Below, in pieces: positions 42,860 to 52,506 of a DNA stretch of 64,000 bases; position 1 is the stretch's first letter, and each line of letters starts with the position of its first letter. The DNA comes from Methylococcales bacterium (GTDB lineage Bacteria; Pseudomonadota; Gammaproteobacteria; Methylococcales; Methylomonadaceae). The notes beneath the pieces are model-generated. The model was given only the letters and a program-made list of their open reading frames with translations. It ran no database searches and was not told the origin of the DNA. The stretch spans positions 1 to 64,000 of the forward strand of contig JAQTUW010000002.1 of assembly GCA_028707085.1 (NCBI GenBank), read 5' to 3'. Both the position numbers and the translations under genes were made by a program.

Positions 42860-43378
42860 CTAAGCTTTGAATAATCGCCAAATGGTGGTGAGATTGATCG
42901 CCATGGCTACGCTTTCGGCCAATATTGCCGGCCACGCCTGCCAGTAAAAATCGTTGCCTATCCAGGCGAGGCTGGATGCCAACAAGGCGATACGCATGGC
43001 CCGGTTGCCAAAATAAAACAAGGCCAGAGTGGTGTTGATGACTGCAAACGCCGGCAACAGGGAAACCGCGCCCTGCCAGGACAAAGCCGCCAGCACGGCG
43101 AACAGCGCCATAAATCCGGCTGCCGCCCAATGTACGCCATGCCCCGTCAACTGCCCGGACAGCAGGGAGCGCAAGGCTGTACAGCCCATGGTTAAACCGG
43201 CTGTCCAGGCGTTGAGCAGACAATATTGAGCGGCCCACAACACCGCCCCGGCGGCAGACCAGCGGCGGAAGGACTGACCGCAATGCAGACAATAGGCCCG
43301 CCATTCCACCATGATCCCGGCGCCGCCTATCGCGTAAGCCAGAATCTGGCGATTACATTCATCAATCATGCCTGACAT
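42860..43378 (-). CDS. YgjV-family inner-membrane protein
   Basis: 172 residues with five or six hydrophobic segments. Family-like features are the order LHCGQSFRRWSAAGAVLWAAQYCLLNAWTAG (short-loop helix pair), ALRSLLSGQ, and the closing block SLAWIGNDFYWQAWPAILAESVAMAINL. Function unknown. A later Met (MVEWRAYCLH) could be the start. It stands alone between the broken toxin locus and the TPR-oxygenase gene. Confidence 0.75.
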   Translation of the reverse strand: MSGMIDECNRQILAYAIGGAGIMVEWRAYCLHCGQSFRRWSAAGAVLWAAQYCLLNAWTAGLTMGCTALRSLLSGQLTGHGVHWAAAGFMALFAVLAALSWQGAVSLLPAFAVINTTLALFYFGNRAMRIALLASSLAWIGNDFYWQAWPAILAESVAMAINLTTIWRLFKA

Positions 43379-43569
43379 ACCTGCCCATTCCGGTTCAAGC
43401 CGAACAGTTTTAGTCTTTTCCGGAACCTGTGTTCAAATTGCCGGAACCCGCCCGGATGCATTGAAATTTGGCCAGGAATGTGTAACGATAAAATTCACAT
43501 ATAGACGAAAATGACGGCGCGTTTTTTCATTTCCCATTGAATTTCCCATTGATACGCTGAAAGGATACG

Positions 43570-45156
43570 ATGAAAGCCTTATCCAGACAACCGCATCCTG
43601 CCGAACTGCAGAACCTTCATCAGTTATATCAAAACGGCCGACTGGCGGAGGCGGAAGCCCTGGCCCGGCAGCTTTTGACGCGCCACCCAGGGTCTTTGGC
43701 GGCGTTGAATTTATTGGGCATGTGCCAACAAACTCAGGGCCGATTAGCGGAGGCCGCCGGGAGTTTTCGCAAAATGCTGGCGATTGATTCCGGCATCGCT
43801 GAAATTCATTTTAATCTGGCCGCGATTCTAACCCAGCTTGACGACAAACAGGCGGCGATCGCCTGCTATCGCAAGTCCTTGCAGATTAAGCCGGAGTTTA
43901 CCATGGCTCATTTCAACCTGGGGGCCTTGCTGCAACAACTGGGTCTGCTTCAGGATGCCGCTGGACATTATCAGCAAGCCGTGAACCAGCAGTCCGGATT
44001 TTATGAAGCCTGGCTGAATTGGGGCGCGGCATTGCAATCGCTCGGCGAGTTGCAGACCGCAGAGCAATGCTATCGTAAGGCGCTGGCGCTGAAAGCCGAT
44101 GCCAGGGGTTATTTCAATCTGGGTGCCACCTTATACGGACAAGGTAAACATCCGCAAGCGATCGAAGCCTTCCGGGAGGCTTTGCGGCTCGACCCGCAAT
44201 TCGCCGATGCCTGGAACAATCTGGGCGAAACATTTCGCGACCAGGGAAACATGGAGGAAGCCGTGCGCTGTTACCGTGAAGCCCTACGAATCGAGCCCGG
44301 CCACCCCCGCGCCCATTACAATCTGGGCGAGAGTTACTGTTTGTCTGGCCAATTAAAGCAATCCATAGCGTATTTCGCCGCCTCCGATTTCGCCGACGCC
44401 CGGGAGCGGGTATTGCAAAGCCTGTATAAATCCCGCCAATTCGATGTTTTCAAACAGCTTCTGGATGAAACCATTGCCCAGAACCGGCCCGACTCGGTTT
44501 TGCTGGGCAGCCTGTCCACCCATTACGCCATTAATTTCCATCTGGACAATCCGTATGGTTTTTGCCGAAAACCGATGGATTTTGTGCAGATCACTCAAAT
44601 ACAGGAATTGTCAACGCCGAACAGTCCATTTTTATCTCAATTACTGGACGACGTTAAAAACTTGTCCATCGCCGAGCGTAAACAGGGTCGGCTGTACAAC
44701 GGCATTCAATCGGCGGGTAACCTGTTACAGCGTTCCGAACCGTCTTTCCAAAAACTGGCGACCCTGATTCGGAAGAAGGTCGTCGCTTATCAGACACACT
44801 TTTCCGGCCGCGACGAAGCATTAATCCGTTTATTTCCCAAAAACCCGGAGTTCGCCAGTTCCTGGTATTTGCGCATGAAACAGGGCGGTTATCTCACCTC
44901 GCATATCCACGAAGAAGGCTGGATCAGCGGCTGCGTATACCTGCAACTTCCGGACAAGCTAAACCAGCACGAAGGCAGTTTCGAGTATGGCGTAGATGGC
45001 GACGATTATCCGCGTCTGCACGACAACTTTCCAACACGGATCGTGGATCAAAAAATAGGGGATCTGGTGCTATTTCCTTCCTCGCTATTTCATCGCACCC
45101 TCCCTTTCCATTCCGGGCAGGAACGGATCTGCATCGCCTTTGACATTAAACCTTGA
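43570..45156 (+). CDS. TPR protein fused to a putative 2OG-Fe(II) oxygenase domain
   Basis: 528 residues. Residues about 8-290 contain roughly eight TPR units (AEIHFNLAAILTQLDDKQAA; HPQAIEAFREALRLDPQFAD). The C-terminal 200 residues match the 2OG-FeII_Oxy_5 type: WYLRMKQGGYLTSHIHEEGWISG with His and a downstream acidic residue, then GDLVLFPSSLFHRTLPF with the distal His and ERICIAFDI with the cosubstrate Arg. This combination suggests an O2- and 2-oxoglutarate-dependent hydroxylase whose TPRs bind a protein or glycan substrate; the substrate is unknown. Single gene. Confidence 0.88.
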   Translation: MKALSRQPHPAELQNLHQLYQNGRLAEAEALARQLLTRHPGSLAALNLLGMCQQTQGRLAEAAGSFRKMLAIDSGIAEIHFNLAAILTQLDDKQAAIACYRKSLQIKPEFTMAHFNLGALLQQLGLLQDAAGHYQQAVNQQSGFYEAWLNWGAALQSLGELQTAEQCYRKALALKADARGYFNLGATLYGQGKHPQAIEAFREALRLDPQFADAWNNLGETFRDQGNMEEAVRCYREALRIEPGHPRAHYNLGESYCLSGQLKQSIAYFAASDFADARERVLQSLYKSRQFDVFKQLLDETIAQNRPDSVLLGSLSTHYAINFHLDNPYGFCRKPMDFVQITQIQELSTPNSPFLSQLLDDVKNLSIAERKQGRLYNGIQSAGNLLQRSEPSFQKLATLIRKKVVAYQTHFSGRDEALIRLFPKNPEFASSWYLRMKQGGYLTSHIHEEGWISGCVYLQLPDKLNQHEGSFEYGVDGDDYPRLHDNFPTRIVDQKIGDLVLFPSSLFHRTLPFHSGQERICIAFDIKP

Positions 45157-45508
45157 TGAACCGATTACCGATTCATGAGGCTGAACGCGCTTTAATTTGG
45201 CGTCGTGGTTGTCGGCAGGCCAACAATGTCGTCATGCGGGAGCTTACGGGAAAAATTATTACAAAAACCATGATTTTTAAAGGTTTTTAGCGAATTAAAG
45301 CTTATTCTAGCCAGCCATCCCGCCGCTAAAAGTGTTAAAATATAATCATTCAGTTTAAGCAGGGACGGATCACGGCGCTTATCATCCAGCCCACTGGCGC
45401 ATGAAACGCAGCCTGCCGGAAACCGGCAGTCCGGATTCCGCATTGCTACATTGAGGCTACGGCAGACATTTACAAAATATTTTCACTTGCAGCTTTTTAT
45501 TCCCATAC
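45157..45508. other. intergenic region, no gene seen
   Basis: About 350 bp between the TPR-oxygenase gene and trhP. It holds a small hairpin (CTGCCGG/CCGGCAG, 45413-45429) and no convincing frame or RNA gene. The last 100 bp would carry the trhP promoter. Confidence 0.5.
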
Positions 45509-46864
45509 ATGAAACACGTCGAACTTCTATCTCCCGCCGGCACCATCCGCAATATGCGTTACGCCTTTGCGTTCGGCGCCGACGCCGTCTATGCCGGCCA
45601 GCCGCGTTACAGCCTGCGGGTGCGCAACAACGATTTTCTGGCCGACAATTTGGCCAAAGGCATACAGGAAGCGCACGATCTGGGCAAAAAGTTTTTTCTG
45701 GCGACCAATGTCATCCCGCACAACACCAAAATCAAAACTTTTATGAAGGACATCGAGCCTGTTATCGCCATGGGTCCCGATGCGCTGATCATGGCCGATC
45801 CCGGCCTGATCATGATGACCCGCGAACGCTGGCCGCAGATGCCCATCCATCTGTCGGTGCAGGCCAATACCGTCAATTACGCCAGCGTCAAATTCTGGCG
45901 GCAGATGGGCGTGGAACGGGTGATTCTATCCAGGGAACTGTCTCTGGACGAGATTGAGGAAATCCGTCAGCAATGCCCGGACACGGAACTGGAAGTGTTT
46001 GTACACGGGGCTTTATGCATTGCCTATTCCGGCCGCTGCCTGTTATCGGGGTATTTTAACCACCGCGACCCCAACCAGGGCGCCTGCACCAATTCCTGTC
46101 GCTGGAAATACGATACCCTGCCCGCCCGAGAAAATGCCGAAGGCGATTATCTGCCGGCCGAAACTGCCGTGCTATCCATGAACGACCTAAACCAGGGCCT
46201 GAATACCGCCAGTTGCGGCGGTGCAGAACGCCATCCGCTGGCCGACAACATTTATTTCCTGGAAGAAGAGGGTCGGCCAGGAGAGCTGTTGCCGGTAATG
46301 GAGGACGAAAACGGCACCTACATCATGAATTCCAAAGATTTGCGGGCCATCGAGCATGTGCAGCGACTGGTGGAAATCGGCGTGGACAGCCTGAAAATCG
46401 AGGGCCGCACCAAATCGCATTTTTATGTGGCCCGCACCGCGCAAACTTACCGGCAGGCCATCGACGATGCGCTGGCCGGCCGGCCCTTCCAGCCTGAATT
46501 ACTGGGTGTGCTGGACAATCTGGCCAATCGCGGCTATACCGACGGTTTTTATCAGCGCCATCATAGCCACGAACATCAAAACTATCTTTCCGGTTACTCT
46601 AAAAGCCATCAGCAGCAGTTTTGCGGTGAAATCAGCGCTTACGACCCTGACTCGGGTCTGGCCGACATCAGCGTTAAAAACAAGTTTGCGGTAGGTGATA
46701 AACTGGAACTGATATTGCCGGGCGGAAATTGTGATATTACCGTCAACGCCATGTTCGATCAATACGGCAACGCCATGCAGGAGGCCGCCGGCGGCGGCTA
46801 CCAGGTGCGCATCCCCTTGCCGGAAACCGCGCGCCAGTACGGCTTGCTGGCCCGCTATTTTTAA
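45509..46864 (+). CDS. trhP: tRNA hydroxylation protein TrhP (peptidase U32 family, YegQ)
   Basis: 451 residues. N-terminus HVELLSPAGTIRNMRYAFAFGADAVYAG and the U32 signature VHGALCIAYSGRCLLSGYF, then C-T-N-S-C-R-W and the Cys-bearing blocks of YegQ. In E. coli TrhP makes 5-hydroxyuridine at the wobble position 34 of several tRNAs from prephenate. Its TAA overlaps the frame of the next gene by one base region, and rraA begins 17 bases later. Confidence 0.93.
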   Translation: MKHVELLSPAGTIRNMRYAFAFGADAVYAGQPRYSLRVRNNDFLADNLAKGIQEAHDLGKKFFLATNVIPHNTKIKTFMKDIEPVIAMGPDALIMADPGLIMMTRERWPQMPIHLSVQANTVNYASVKFWRQMGVERVILSRELSLDEIEEIRQQCPDTELEVFVHGALCIAYSGRCLLSGYFNHRDPNQGACTNSCRWKYDTLPARENAEGDYLPAETAVLSMNDLNQGLNTASCGGAERHPLADNIYFLEEEGRPGELLPVMEDENGTYIMNSKDLRAIEHVQRLVEIGVDSLKIEGRTKSHFYVARTAQTYRQAIDDALAGRPFQPELLGVLDNLANRGYTDGFYQRHHSHEHQNYLSGYSKSHQQQFCGEISAYDPDSGLADISVKNKFAVGDKLELILPGGNCDITVNAMFDQYGNAMQEAAGGGYQVRIPLPETARQYGLLARYF

Positions 46865-46881
46865 TGTCCGCAGGAGTTTTC

Positions 46882-47367
46882 ATGTCATTTCAAACCGCCG
46901 ATTTATGCGACAAATTTTCCGAACAGGATAACTTCCAGATTGCCGAACCCATCCTTCGGCTGTTCGGTGGCAAACGCCGCTTTTGCGGCCAGATCACCAC
47001 GCTGAAAGTCTTTGAGGATAATTCGCTGGTGCGCTCTGTGCTGGAAGAAAAAGTAAGCGACAGGGTGCTGGTGATTGACGGCGGCGGTTCGCGCCGTTGC
47101 GCCTTGCTGGGCGACAACCTGGCCGGCCTGGCGGTGGAAAACGGCTGGCAGGGCATTATCGTCTATGGCTGTATCCGCGGCTCGGAAATGATAGATCGAC
47201 TGCCTCTCGGCGTGATGGCGCTTAACACCCATCCCCTGCGTAGCCGCAAACACGGCCAGGGCGACACCAATGTACTGATTACCTTTGCCGGCGTGAATTT
47301 CAAGCAGAATCACTATTTATATGCCGATGGTGACGGAATTATCGTCGTAGAAACCAAATTGGATTAG
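46882..47367 (+). CDS. rraA: ribonuclease E activity regulator RraA
   Basis: 161 residues from ATG 46882, which has the ribosome site CAGGAG in the right place. Family features: [57 protein letters not shown] and the closing ADGDGIIVV. RraA binds RNase E and lowers its activity in E. coli; related aldolase-like enzymes exist, but the C-terminal ADGDGII pattern and size are standard RraA. Directly downstream of trhP. Confidence 0.93.
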   Translation: MSFQTADLCDKFSEQDNFQIAEPILRLFGGKRRFCGQITTLKVFEDNSLVRSVLEEKVSDRVLVIDGGGSRRCALLGDNLAGLAVENGWQGIIVYGCIRGSEMIDRLPLGVMALNTHPLRSRKHGQGDTNVLITFAGVNFKQNHYLYADGDGIIVVETKLD

Positions 47368-47404
47368 AATCCATTCTCCATTACCCAGTAAAAAACTCAA
47401 GATT

Positions 47405-48361
47405 ATGCAAATCGTACTCGCAAACCCCCGCGGATTCTGTGCCGGCGTAGACCGCGCCATCGAAATTGTTGATCAGGCCATCGATACCTTTGGCGCACCA
47501 ATCTATGTACGGCATGAAGTTGTACACAATCGAACGGTGGTGGACGGCCTGAAACAGAAAGGCGCTATTTTTATTGAAGACCTGCGTGACGTGCCGGTGG
47601 GCTCGTATCTGATCTTTAGCGCCCACGGCGTCTCCAAACAGGTTCAAAGAGAGGCTGAAGAACGCAAACTGACCGTCTTTGACGCCACCTGCCCACTGGT
47701 GACTAAAGTGCACATGCAGGTCGCCAAGCACGCCAAACAGGATAGAGAGGTTATCCTGATCGGTCACGCCGGCCACCCGGAAGTTGCCGGCACCATGGGC
47801 CAGTACGAAAAATGCACGGAGCACGGCGACATCTATCTGGTGGAAACCCCTGACGATGTCAAAAAACTCAAGGTAAACAATCCCGGCAATCTGGCCTATG
47901 TCACCCAGACTACACTGTCGATGACGGATACCAAAATCATGGTTGACGCCTTGCGCGAACAGTTTCCTTCCATCAAGGAACAAAAAAAGGACGATATTTG
48001 CTATGCCACCCAAAACCGCCAGGACGCCGTTCACGATCTGGCCGGCATTGCCGACCTGATTCTGGTGGTAGGCTCGCCCAACAGCTCAAATTCCAACCGG
48101 TTGCGTGAAATTGCCGTACAACTGGGCAAACCGGCGCATTTGATCGACACCTATAAGGATATGGATAGAACCTGGTTTGATACCGTCGAGGTAGTTGGCG
48201 TCACAGCCGGCGCGTCCGCACCCGAAGTACTGGTGCAGGAAGTCATCGATCAGTTGAAGGCATGGGGCGGCGAGCACACCGTTGTCCGCGAAAACAACGG
48301 CATTGAAGAAAAAGTGGTGTTTTCCATTCCCAAAGAGTTAAAGAAACAGATCACGGCTTAA
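47405..48361 (+). CDS. ispH: 4-hydroxy-3-methylbut-2-enyl diphosphate reductase
   Basis: 318 residues. The three cluster Cys are in [12 protein letters not shown] (about residue 12), [13 protein letters not shown] (about 96) and [13 protein letters not shown] (about 198); NSSNSNRL is the substrate pocket. Last step of the MEP isoprenoid pathway, giving IPP and DMAPP; the [4Fe-4S] cluster is oxygen sensitive. 37 bp behind rraA. A structured hairpin at 48384-48455 follows. Confidence 0.97.
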   Translation: MQIVLANPRGFCAGVDRAIEIVDQAIDTFGAPIYVRHEVVHNRTVVDGLKQKGAIFIEDLRDVPVGSYLIFSAHGVSKQVQREAEERKLTVFDATCPLVTKVHMQVAKHAKQDREVILIGHAGHPEVAGTMGQYEKCTEHGDIYLVETPDDVKKLKVNNPGNLAYVTQTTLSMTDTKIMVDALREQFPSIKEQKKDDICYATQNRQDAVHDLAGIADLILVVGSPNSSNSNRLREIAVQLGKPAHLIDTYKDMDRTWFDTVEVVGVTAGASAPEVLVQEVIDQLKAWGGEHTVVRENNGIEEKVVFSIPKELKKQITA

Positions 48362-48383
48362 CCTGGTTTTATATGGCTCAATG

Positions 48384-48455
48384 CTTAAAAATCCGCCGCC
48401 TCGCGGGAGATGGCCTCGCCATCCCTGGGGGCGCATGGCGGCCGCTGTTTTTAAG
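48384..48455. repeat. nested stem-loop downstream of ispH
   Basis: Outer arms CTTAAAAA (48384-48391) and TTTTTAAG (48448-48455) with a GCCGCC/GGCGGC part (48395-48400 with 48437-48442) and an inner ATGGC/GCCAT stem (48409-48422 area). The T-run of the outer arm follows the GC-rich core, so it could act as the ispH terminator. Confidence 0.55.
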
Positions 48456-48484
48456 TTAATGCTGATAAGGGTTTATAGTATAAT
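48456..48484 (+). promoter_or_regulatory. probable sigma-70 promoter of ilvE
   Basis: A perfect -10 hexamer TATAAT (48479-48484) lies 17 bp after a weak -35 TTAATG (48456-48461). It would produce an ilvE transcript with a leader of about 155 bases. The leader has only a six-codon frame (M-P-L-P-S-P) and no branched-chain codon run, so classical ilv attenuation is not supported. Confidence 0.5.
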
Positions 48485-48647
48485 TTTTATTCGCTCATTA
48501 CCCCGGTTTTCTTAATGCCTTTACCCTCTCCATGAGGGCGCAGGAACAGATAGGTCGGCATTTGAGGTGCGATAAATATCTATCCGGCGACTGCGAGTGT
48601 CGGCTAAATTTACCAATATCATAGAGACAAACAGACAGGTTTACATA

Positions 48648-49574
48648 ATGACTACGATGGATGACAGAGACGGCTGGATATGGCTGGACGGGGAATGGGT
48701 CGCGTGGCGCGAGGCCAAAGTCCACGTTTTAACGCATACCCTGCATTACGGCGCCGGCGTTTTTGAAGGTTTGCGCGCCTATAGATGCGAAAACGGCACA
48801 GCAATTTTCAAACTGCATGAACATACCGACCGCCTGTACCGTTCTGCTCATATCATGAACATGAAAATACCGTTCACCAAGGATCAGATCAATCAGGCGC
48901 ATCGCGACGCCGTCGCCAAAAACAACCTGGATAGCGCCTATATCCGCAGCATGTGTTTCTTTGGCTCGGAAGGCATGGGTTTGCGCGCCGACAACCTGAA
49001 AGTACATGTGATGGTTGCAGCCTGGACCTGGGGCGCCTATCTGGGAGCGGAAAACATGGAAAGAGGCATCCGCATCCGCACGTCGTCCTATACCCGCAAC
49101 CATGTCAACAGCACCATGTGCAAAGCCAAGGCCAACGGTAATTATATCAACTCCATCCTGGCCTTGCAGGAAGCCCTGGCTACCGGTTATGACGAAGCCC
49201 TGTTGCTGGATCATGAAGGTTTTGCCGCGGAAGGCAGCGGCGAAAACCTGTTCATCGTCCGCAACGGCAAACTGTATACTCCGGAGACCACATCAGCGCT
49301 GGAAGGCATTACCCGCGACACGCTGATCACCATTGCCCGCGAACAAGGTTTCGATGTAACGGAAAAACGCATCAGCCGCGACGAGGTTTATGTTGCCGAC
49401 GAAGCTTTTTTTACCGGTTCGGCCGCGGAAGTGACGCCGATTCGCGAATACGACGGCAGAGCCATCGGTAACGGCGGCCGCGGCCCTATCACCGAAAAGT
49501 TACAGGCGCTGTATTTCGATTATGTGAATGGTCGGCGGAACGATCACCATGAATGGCTGAGTTTCGTCCGTTAA
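48648..49574 (+). CDS. ilvE: branched-chain amino acid aminotransferase
   Basis: 308 residues from ATG 48648 (an upstream start would add 17 residues, ACAGGT as the ribosome site favours 48648). PLP fold class IV: THTLHYGAGVFEGLRAY, the PLP-binding Lys in MCKAKANGNYIN, EGSGENLF, GITRDTLI and FFTGSAAEVTPI. Transaminates 2-keto acids to Leu, Ile and Val. Four bases before waaF but probably independent of it in function. Confidence 0.95.
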   Translation: MTTMDDRDGWIWLDGEWVAWREAKVHVLTHTLHYGAGVFEGLRAYRCENGTAIFKLHEHTDRLYRSAHIMNMKIPFTKDQINQAHRDAVAKNNLDSAYIRSMCFFGSEGMGLRADNLKVHVMVAAWTWGAYLGAENMERGIRIRTSSYTRNHVNSTMCKAKANGNYINSILALQEALATGYDEALLLDHEGFAAEGSGENLFIVRNGKLYTPETTSALEGITRDTLITIAREQGFDVTEKRISRDEVYVADEAFFTGSAAEVTPIREYDGRAIGNGGRGPITEKLQALYFDYVNGRRNDHHEWLSFVR

Positions 49575-49578
49575 AGAT

Positions 49579-50592
49579 GTGAACCCCGGCACCGAAAACA
49601 TGCTTGTCATCGGCCCGTCCTGGGTGGGTGATATGGTGATGGCGCAAAGCCTGTTTATCAGCCTTAAACGGCGCAACCCGAACTGCCGGATCGATGTTGT
49701 GGCGCCGGCCTGGAGTTTCGCCTTGCTGGAACGGATGCCGGAAGTCCGCCAGGCCATCGCCATGCCGCTCGGCCATGGTCATTTCGGACTGACGACCCGA
49801 TTACGGCTGGGCAGGCAATTGCGCAGCAACCGTTATACCCAAGCCATTGTGCTGCCCAATTCCTGGAAATCCGCGCTGCCGGCCTTTTTCGCCGGCATTC
49901 CGCTCAGAAGCGGTTATGTCGGCGAAGCGCGATACGGTTTGCTCAATGACGCCCGCCGCCTGAACAGGGAACGGCTGGGCATGACCGTACAGCGCTTTGC
50001 GGCTCTGGCCTGGCCGCCAGACGCCAGCCTGCCGCCAGCCTGTCCGTATCCACGACTGTCCATAAGCCGGAACAGTCAGGATGCAGCCTGTGAAAAATTC
50101 GGCCTGTCTCGTAACGGCAACATTCTGGCTTTATGCCCCGGCGCAGAATACGGCCCGGCCAAACGCTGGCCGGCCGGACATTATGCGCAAGTCGCCCGTA
50201 AAATGCATGATCTGGGCTGGCAGGTCTGGCTGTTCGGTTCCGGCAAGGATCAGCTTGCCGCCAGTGAAACCAACGCCTTGTCAGGTGGCGTATGCCACGA
50301 CTTTACCGGCCGAACCAGCCTGGGCGAGGCAGTGGATCTGCTTTCGCTGACCAGCATCGTGGTCAGTAACGACTCCGGACTGATGCATGTAGCCGCCGCG
50401 CTGGACAAAAGGCTGATTGCCCTTTATGGCTCATCCGATCCGGCCTTTACGCCGCCTTTGCACGATGCCGCCATCATTATCGACCTGAACCTGCCCTGCT
50501 CGCCGTGCTTTAAACGCGAATGCCCGCTGAGTCATACCCGCTGCTTGCATGATATTTCGCCGGCCATGGTTTTGGCGGCGATTAATGCCTGA
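49579..50592 (+). CDS. waaF: lipopolysaccharide heptosyltransferase II
   Basis: 337 residues if GTG 49579 is used; ATG 49600 would give 330. GT9 family: LVIGPSWVGDMVMAQSLF at the N-terminus, LCPGAEYGPAKRWP in the ADP-heptose domain, SNDSGLMHVAAAL and the C-terminal LYGSSDP; the pair CSPCF and CPLSHTRCL is usual. Adds the second heptose to the LPS inner core. Starts 4 bases after ilvE; waaC follows after 12 bases. Confidence 0.93.
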   Translation: MNPGTENMLVIGPSWVGDMVMAQSLFISLKRRNPNCRIDVVAPAWSFALLERMPEVRQAIAMPLGHGHFGLTTRLRLGRQLRSNRYTQAIVLPNSWKSALPAFFAGIPLRSGYVGEARYGLLNDARRLNRERLGMTVQRFAALAWPPDASLPPACPYPRLSISRNSQDAACEKFGLSRNGNILALCPGAEYGPAKRWPAGHYAQVARKMHDLGWQVWLFGSGKDQLAASETNALSGGVCHDFTGRTSLGEAVDLLSLTSIVVSNDSGLMHVAAALDKRLIALYGSSDPAFTPPLHDAAIIIDLNLPCSPCFKRECPLSHTRCLHDISPAMVLAAINA

Positions 50593-50604
50593 ACCTGTTA
50601 CGCC

Positions 50605-51618
50605 ATGAAAATCGCCATCGTCAAACTCTCGGCTCTTGGCGACATCATTCATGCCATGGTGGCCTTGCAATTCATTAAAGCCGATTACCCCGCTGCGCAA
50701 ATCGACTGGCTGGTGGAGCAAAACTTTAGCGACATACTGGCGGACAATCCCGACATTAACCGGATTTTACCGGTCAATCTGAAATCATTAAAAACCCATA
50801 AATCCGGCCTTCTCAAAGAAATCGCCACGATCAAGGCTTATGCCAAACAGCAATATGACCTGGTCATCGATGCTCAGGGGTTGATAAAATCGGCATTGGC
50901 GGCCCGTCTGTTATCCAGTTCCTGCATAGGTTTCGATAAAAACTCCATCCGCGAAAAACCGGCCGCATGGCTATATGGACAAACCGTTGCCTGTCCTTAC
51001 GACGCCAACAGCATAGACCGCAATGTCGGCATTCTGACTCGCCCGCTGGGCATACAAGTCAGCAGTCAGCAGATCCTCGGCAAACAGCCGTTTCTGTTCC
51101 ATCACAGCCCTGAACAGCCTGTAGACAATTTTCTGCAAGCCGGAGTGGCGAATGTGCTGCTGGTGATCGGCTCCACCTGGCCAAGCCGGAATTATCCCCG
51201 GGAAAAGTTTCTGCAAATCGTGCGCGGACTGGCGGCCAACTGTTTAATCTGCTGGGGCAATGCGCAGGAACGGCAGGCAGCCGAATGGATTGCGCTAAGA
51301 AGTGAGGCCCGGGTTCTGCCGCGGCTGAGCCTTAACGATCTGAAGTACCTGATTTCCAGGACGGACTTGCTGATTGGCAATGACACCGGCCCCACGCATA
51401 TGGCCTGGGGGCTAAACCGCCCATCCATTACCCTATTCGGCCCCACGCCTATCAGCCGGGTTTATCTGACCGACATCAACAAGGTATTAAAGTCTCCGTC
51501 TGCGGTAAATCCCTTCAAATTGAATAAAAACGATTTTTCGATTGCCGAAATTCCCGAAACGGAAGTCATCGCGCTGGCGAAATCCTTACTTTACATTGAT
51601 TCAGCCATAAAATCCTGA
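50605..51618 (+). CDS. waaC: lipopolysaccharide heptosyltransferase I
   Basis: 337 residues. GT9 pattern: KIAIVKLSALGDIIHAMVAL, DLVIDAQGLIKSALAA, VIGSTWPSRNYP and IGNDTGPTHMAWGL with FGPTP. Adds the first heptose to Kdo of the inner core. The two heptosyltransferase genes are adjacent here, which fits a single LPS core operon, with no other core genes in view. A stable hairpin follows the stop. Confidence 0.95.
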   Translation: MKIAIVKLSALGDIIHAMVALQFIKADYPAAQIDWLVEQNFSDILADNPDINRILPVNLKSLKTHKSGLLKEIATIKAYAKQQYDLVIDAQGLIKSALAARLLSSSCIGFDKNSIREKPAAWLYGQTVACPYDANSIDRNVGILTRPLGIQVSSQQILGKQPFLFHHSPEQPVDNFLQAGVANVLLVIGSTWPSRNYPREKFLQIVRGLAANCLICWGNAQERQAAEWIALRSEARVLPRLSLNDLKYLISRTDLLIGNDTGPTHMAWGLNRPSITLFGPTPISRVYLTDINKVLKSPSAVNPFKLNKNDFSIAEIPETEVIALAKSLLYIDSAIKS

Positions 51619-51626
51619 ACTATCCA

Positions 51627-51657
51627 TCAGGGCGGCAGTCAGAAACTGCCGCCCTGA
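51627..51657. repeat. 13-bp hairpin between waaC and the PEP-CTERM gene
   Basis: TCAGGGCGGCAGT (51627-51639) pairs with ACTGCCGCCCTGA (51645-51657), loop CAGAA. It separates convergent genes; no T-run follows on either side. Confidence 0.75.
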
Positions 51658-51669
51658 CCGGCTACAAGC

Positions 51670-52506
51670 TTACGCCAGTCTGACTGTTGTTGCCGAAAAC
51701 CTGGAGGCGCCAAAAAAAGCCCCCATGCCGACCAGCAACAGCAGCGCCGAATCCGGTTCCGGTATTGCCGAAGAAGCCAGCGTCACCGTAGCGCCGCTAA
51801 TAGTTTCCAGCGCTACGCCGGGAACTGTGCCGGTTTCACCCGACAAACCGCCCCACGCCTGGGTGCGAACGGTGTAATTATCCGCTTCAAAGCCACTGCT
51901 TGAAGTATCGACAAACACCACTTTATTAAAGGTCAACCCGTTAGTACCAAAAAAATTGATAAAAGCAAACGGCTCATTAGAATCCAGAGTACTCGGACTT
52001 CGCGGGTTGCCATAGTAACTGCCAGGCAACTGATCCATCAAGGTAGCTGTAGTAAATTCACCCACCAGTGTCGAGCCATTGTAAAACTCGACAGTATTGT
52101 TGGCATCCCCCGCCGACCACCAAAATCCGAAATAGGCTGATGCGGTATTAAGCGTCAAGGTGGAAACTTCAACGTTATTCGGAGAACCCACCAACCCTGA
52201 TTCAACGGCATAATTGGAACCATTGGAACCAGCTCCGCCATATTGGTTAGCGGCGCTGATATACACGTTATCAAAAGTACCAATGGTGACGCCGCCTTGC
52301 TTCCAGGCCAGATTGGTATATTCGGTACCGGCTTTCAAGTTGTTGAATGTCTCTACATCCGTACCCAGCAAAGTACTATTTTCAACGCCCGGATCTTCGG
52401 CATAGGTCACGATCAAACTCGCATTGGCGGCCGACGCCATTAAAAAAAGAGCGGAACCCAATATGAAAACCGGGCGCATTACTGTTCTATAAGTGGTCTT
52501 GGACAA
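51670..52506 (-). CDS. PEP-CTERM sorting-domain protein, paralogue A
   Basis: 278 residues from TTG 52506, placed behind a near-perfect ribosome site (GGAGGTGA). Signal peptide ends ASAANASLIVTYAED; the mature domain is beta-rich with YTNLAWKQGG, NQYGGAGSNGSNYAVES, YFGFWWSAGDANNTVEFY and EADNYTVRTQAWGG. The C-terminus has the sorting signal IPEPDSALLLLVGMGAFFGASRF. Exosortase would process it for surface or extracellular placement. Same family as the gene at 53277-54122 in the same direction, clearly a tandem duplication. The mature domain lacks a recognised function. Confidence 0.87.
   Translation of the reverse strand: MSKTTYRTVMRPVFILGSALFLMASAANASLIVTYAEDPGVENSTLLGTDVETFNNLKAGTEYTNLAWKQGGVTIGTFDNVYISAANQYGGAGSNGSNYAVESGLVGSPNNVEVSTLTLNTASAYFGFWWSAGDANNTVEFYNGSTLVGEFTTATLMDQLPGSYYGNPRSPSTLDSNEPFAFINFFGTNGLTFNKVVFVDTSSSGFEADNYTVRTQAWGGLSGETGTVPGVALETISGATVTLASSAIPEPDSALLLLVGMGAFFGASRFSATTVRLA

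Noticed and set aside
48648..48800. Branched-chain attenuator before ilvE
   Set aside because: The only leader frame is six codons without Leu/Ile/Val run.
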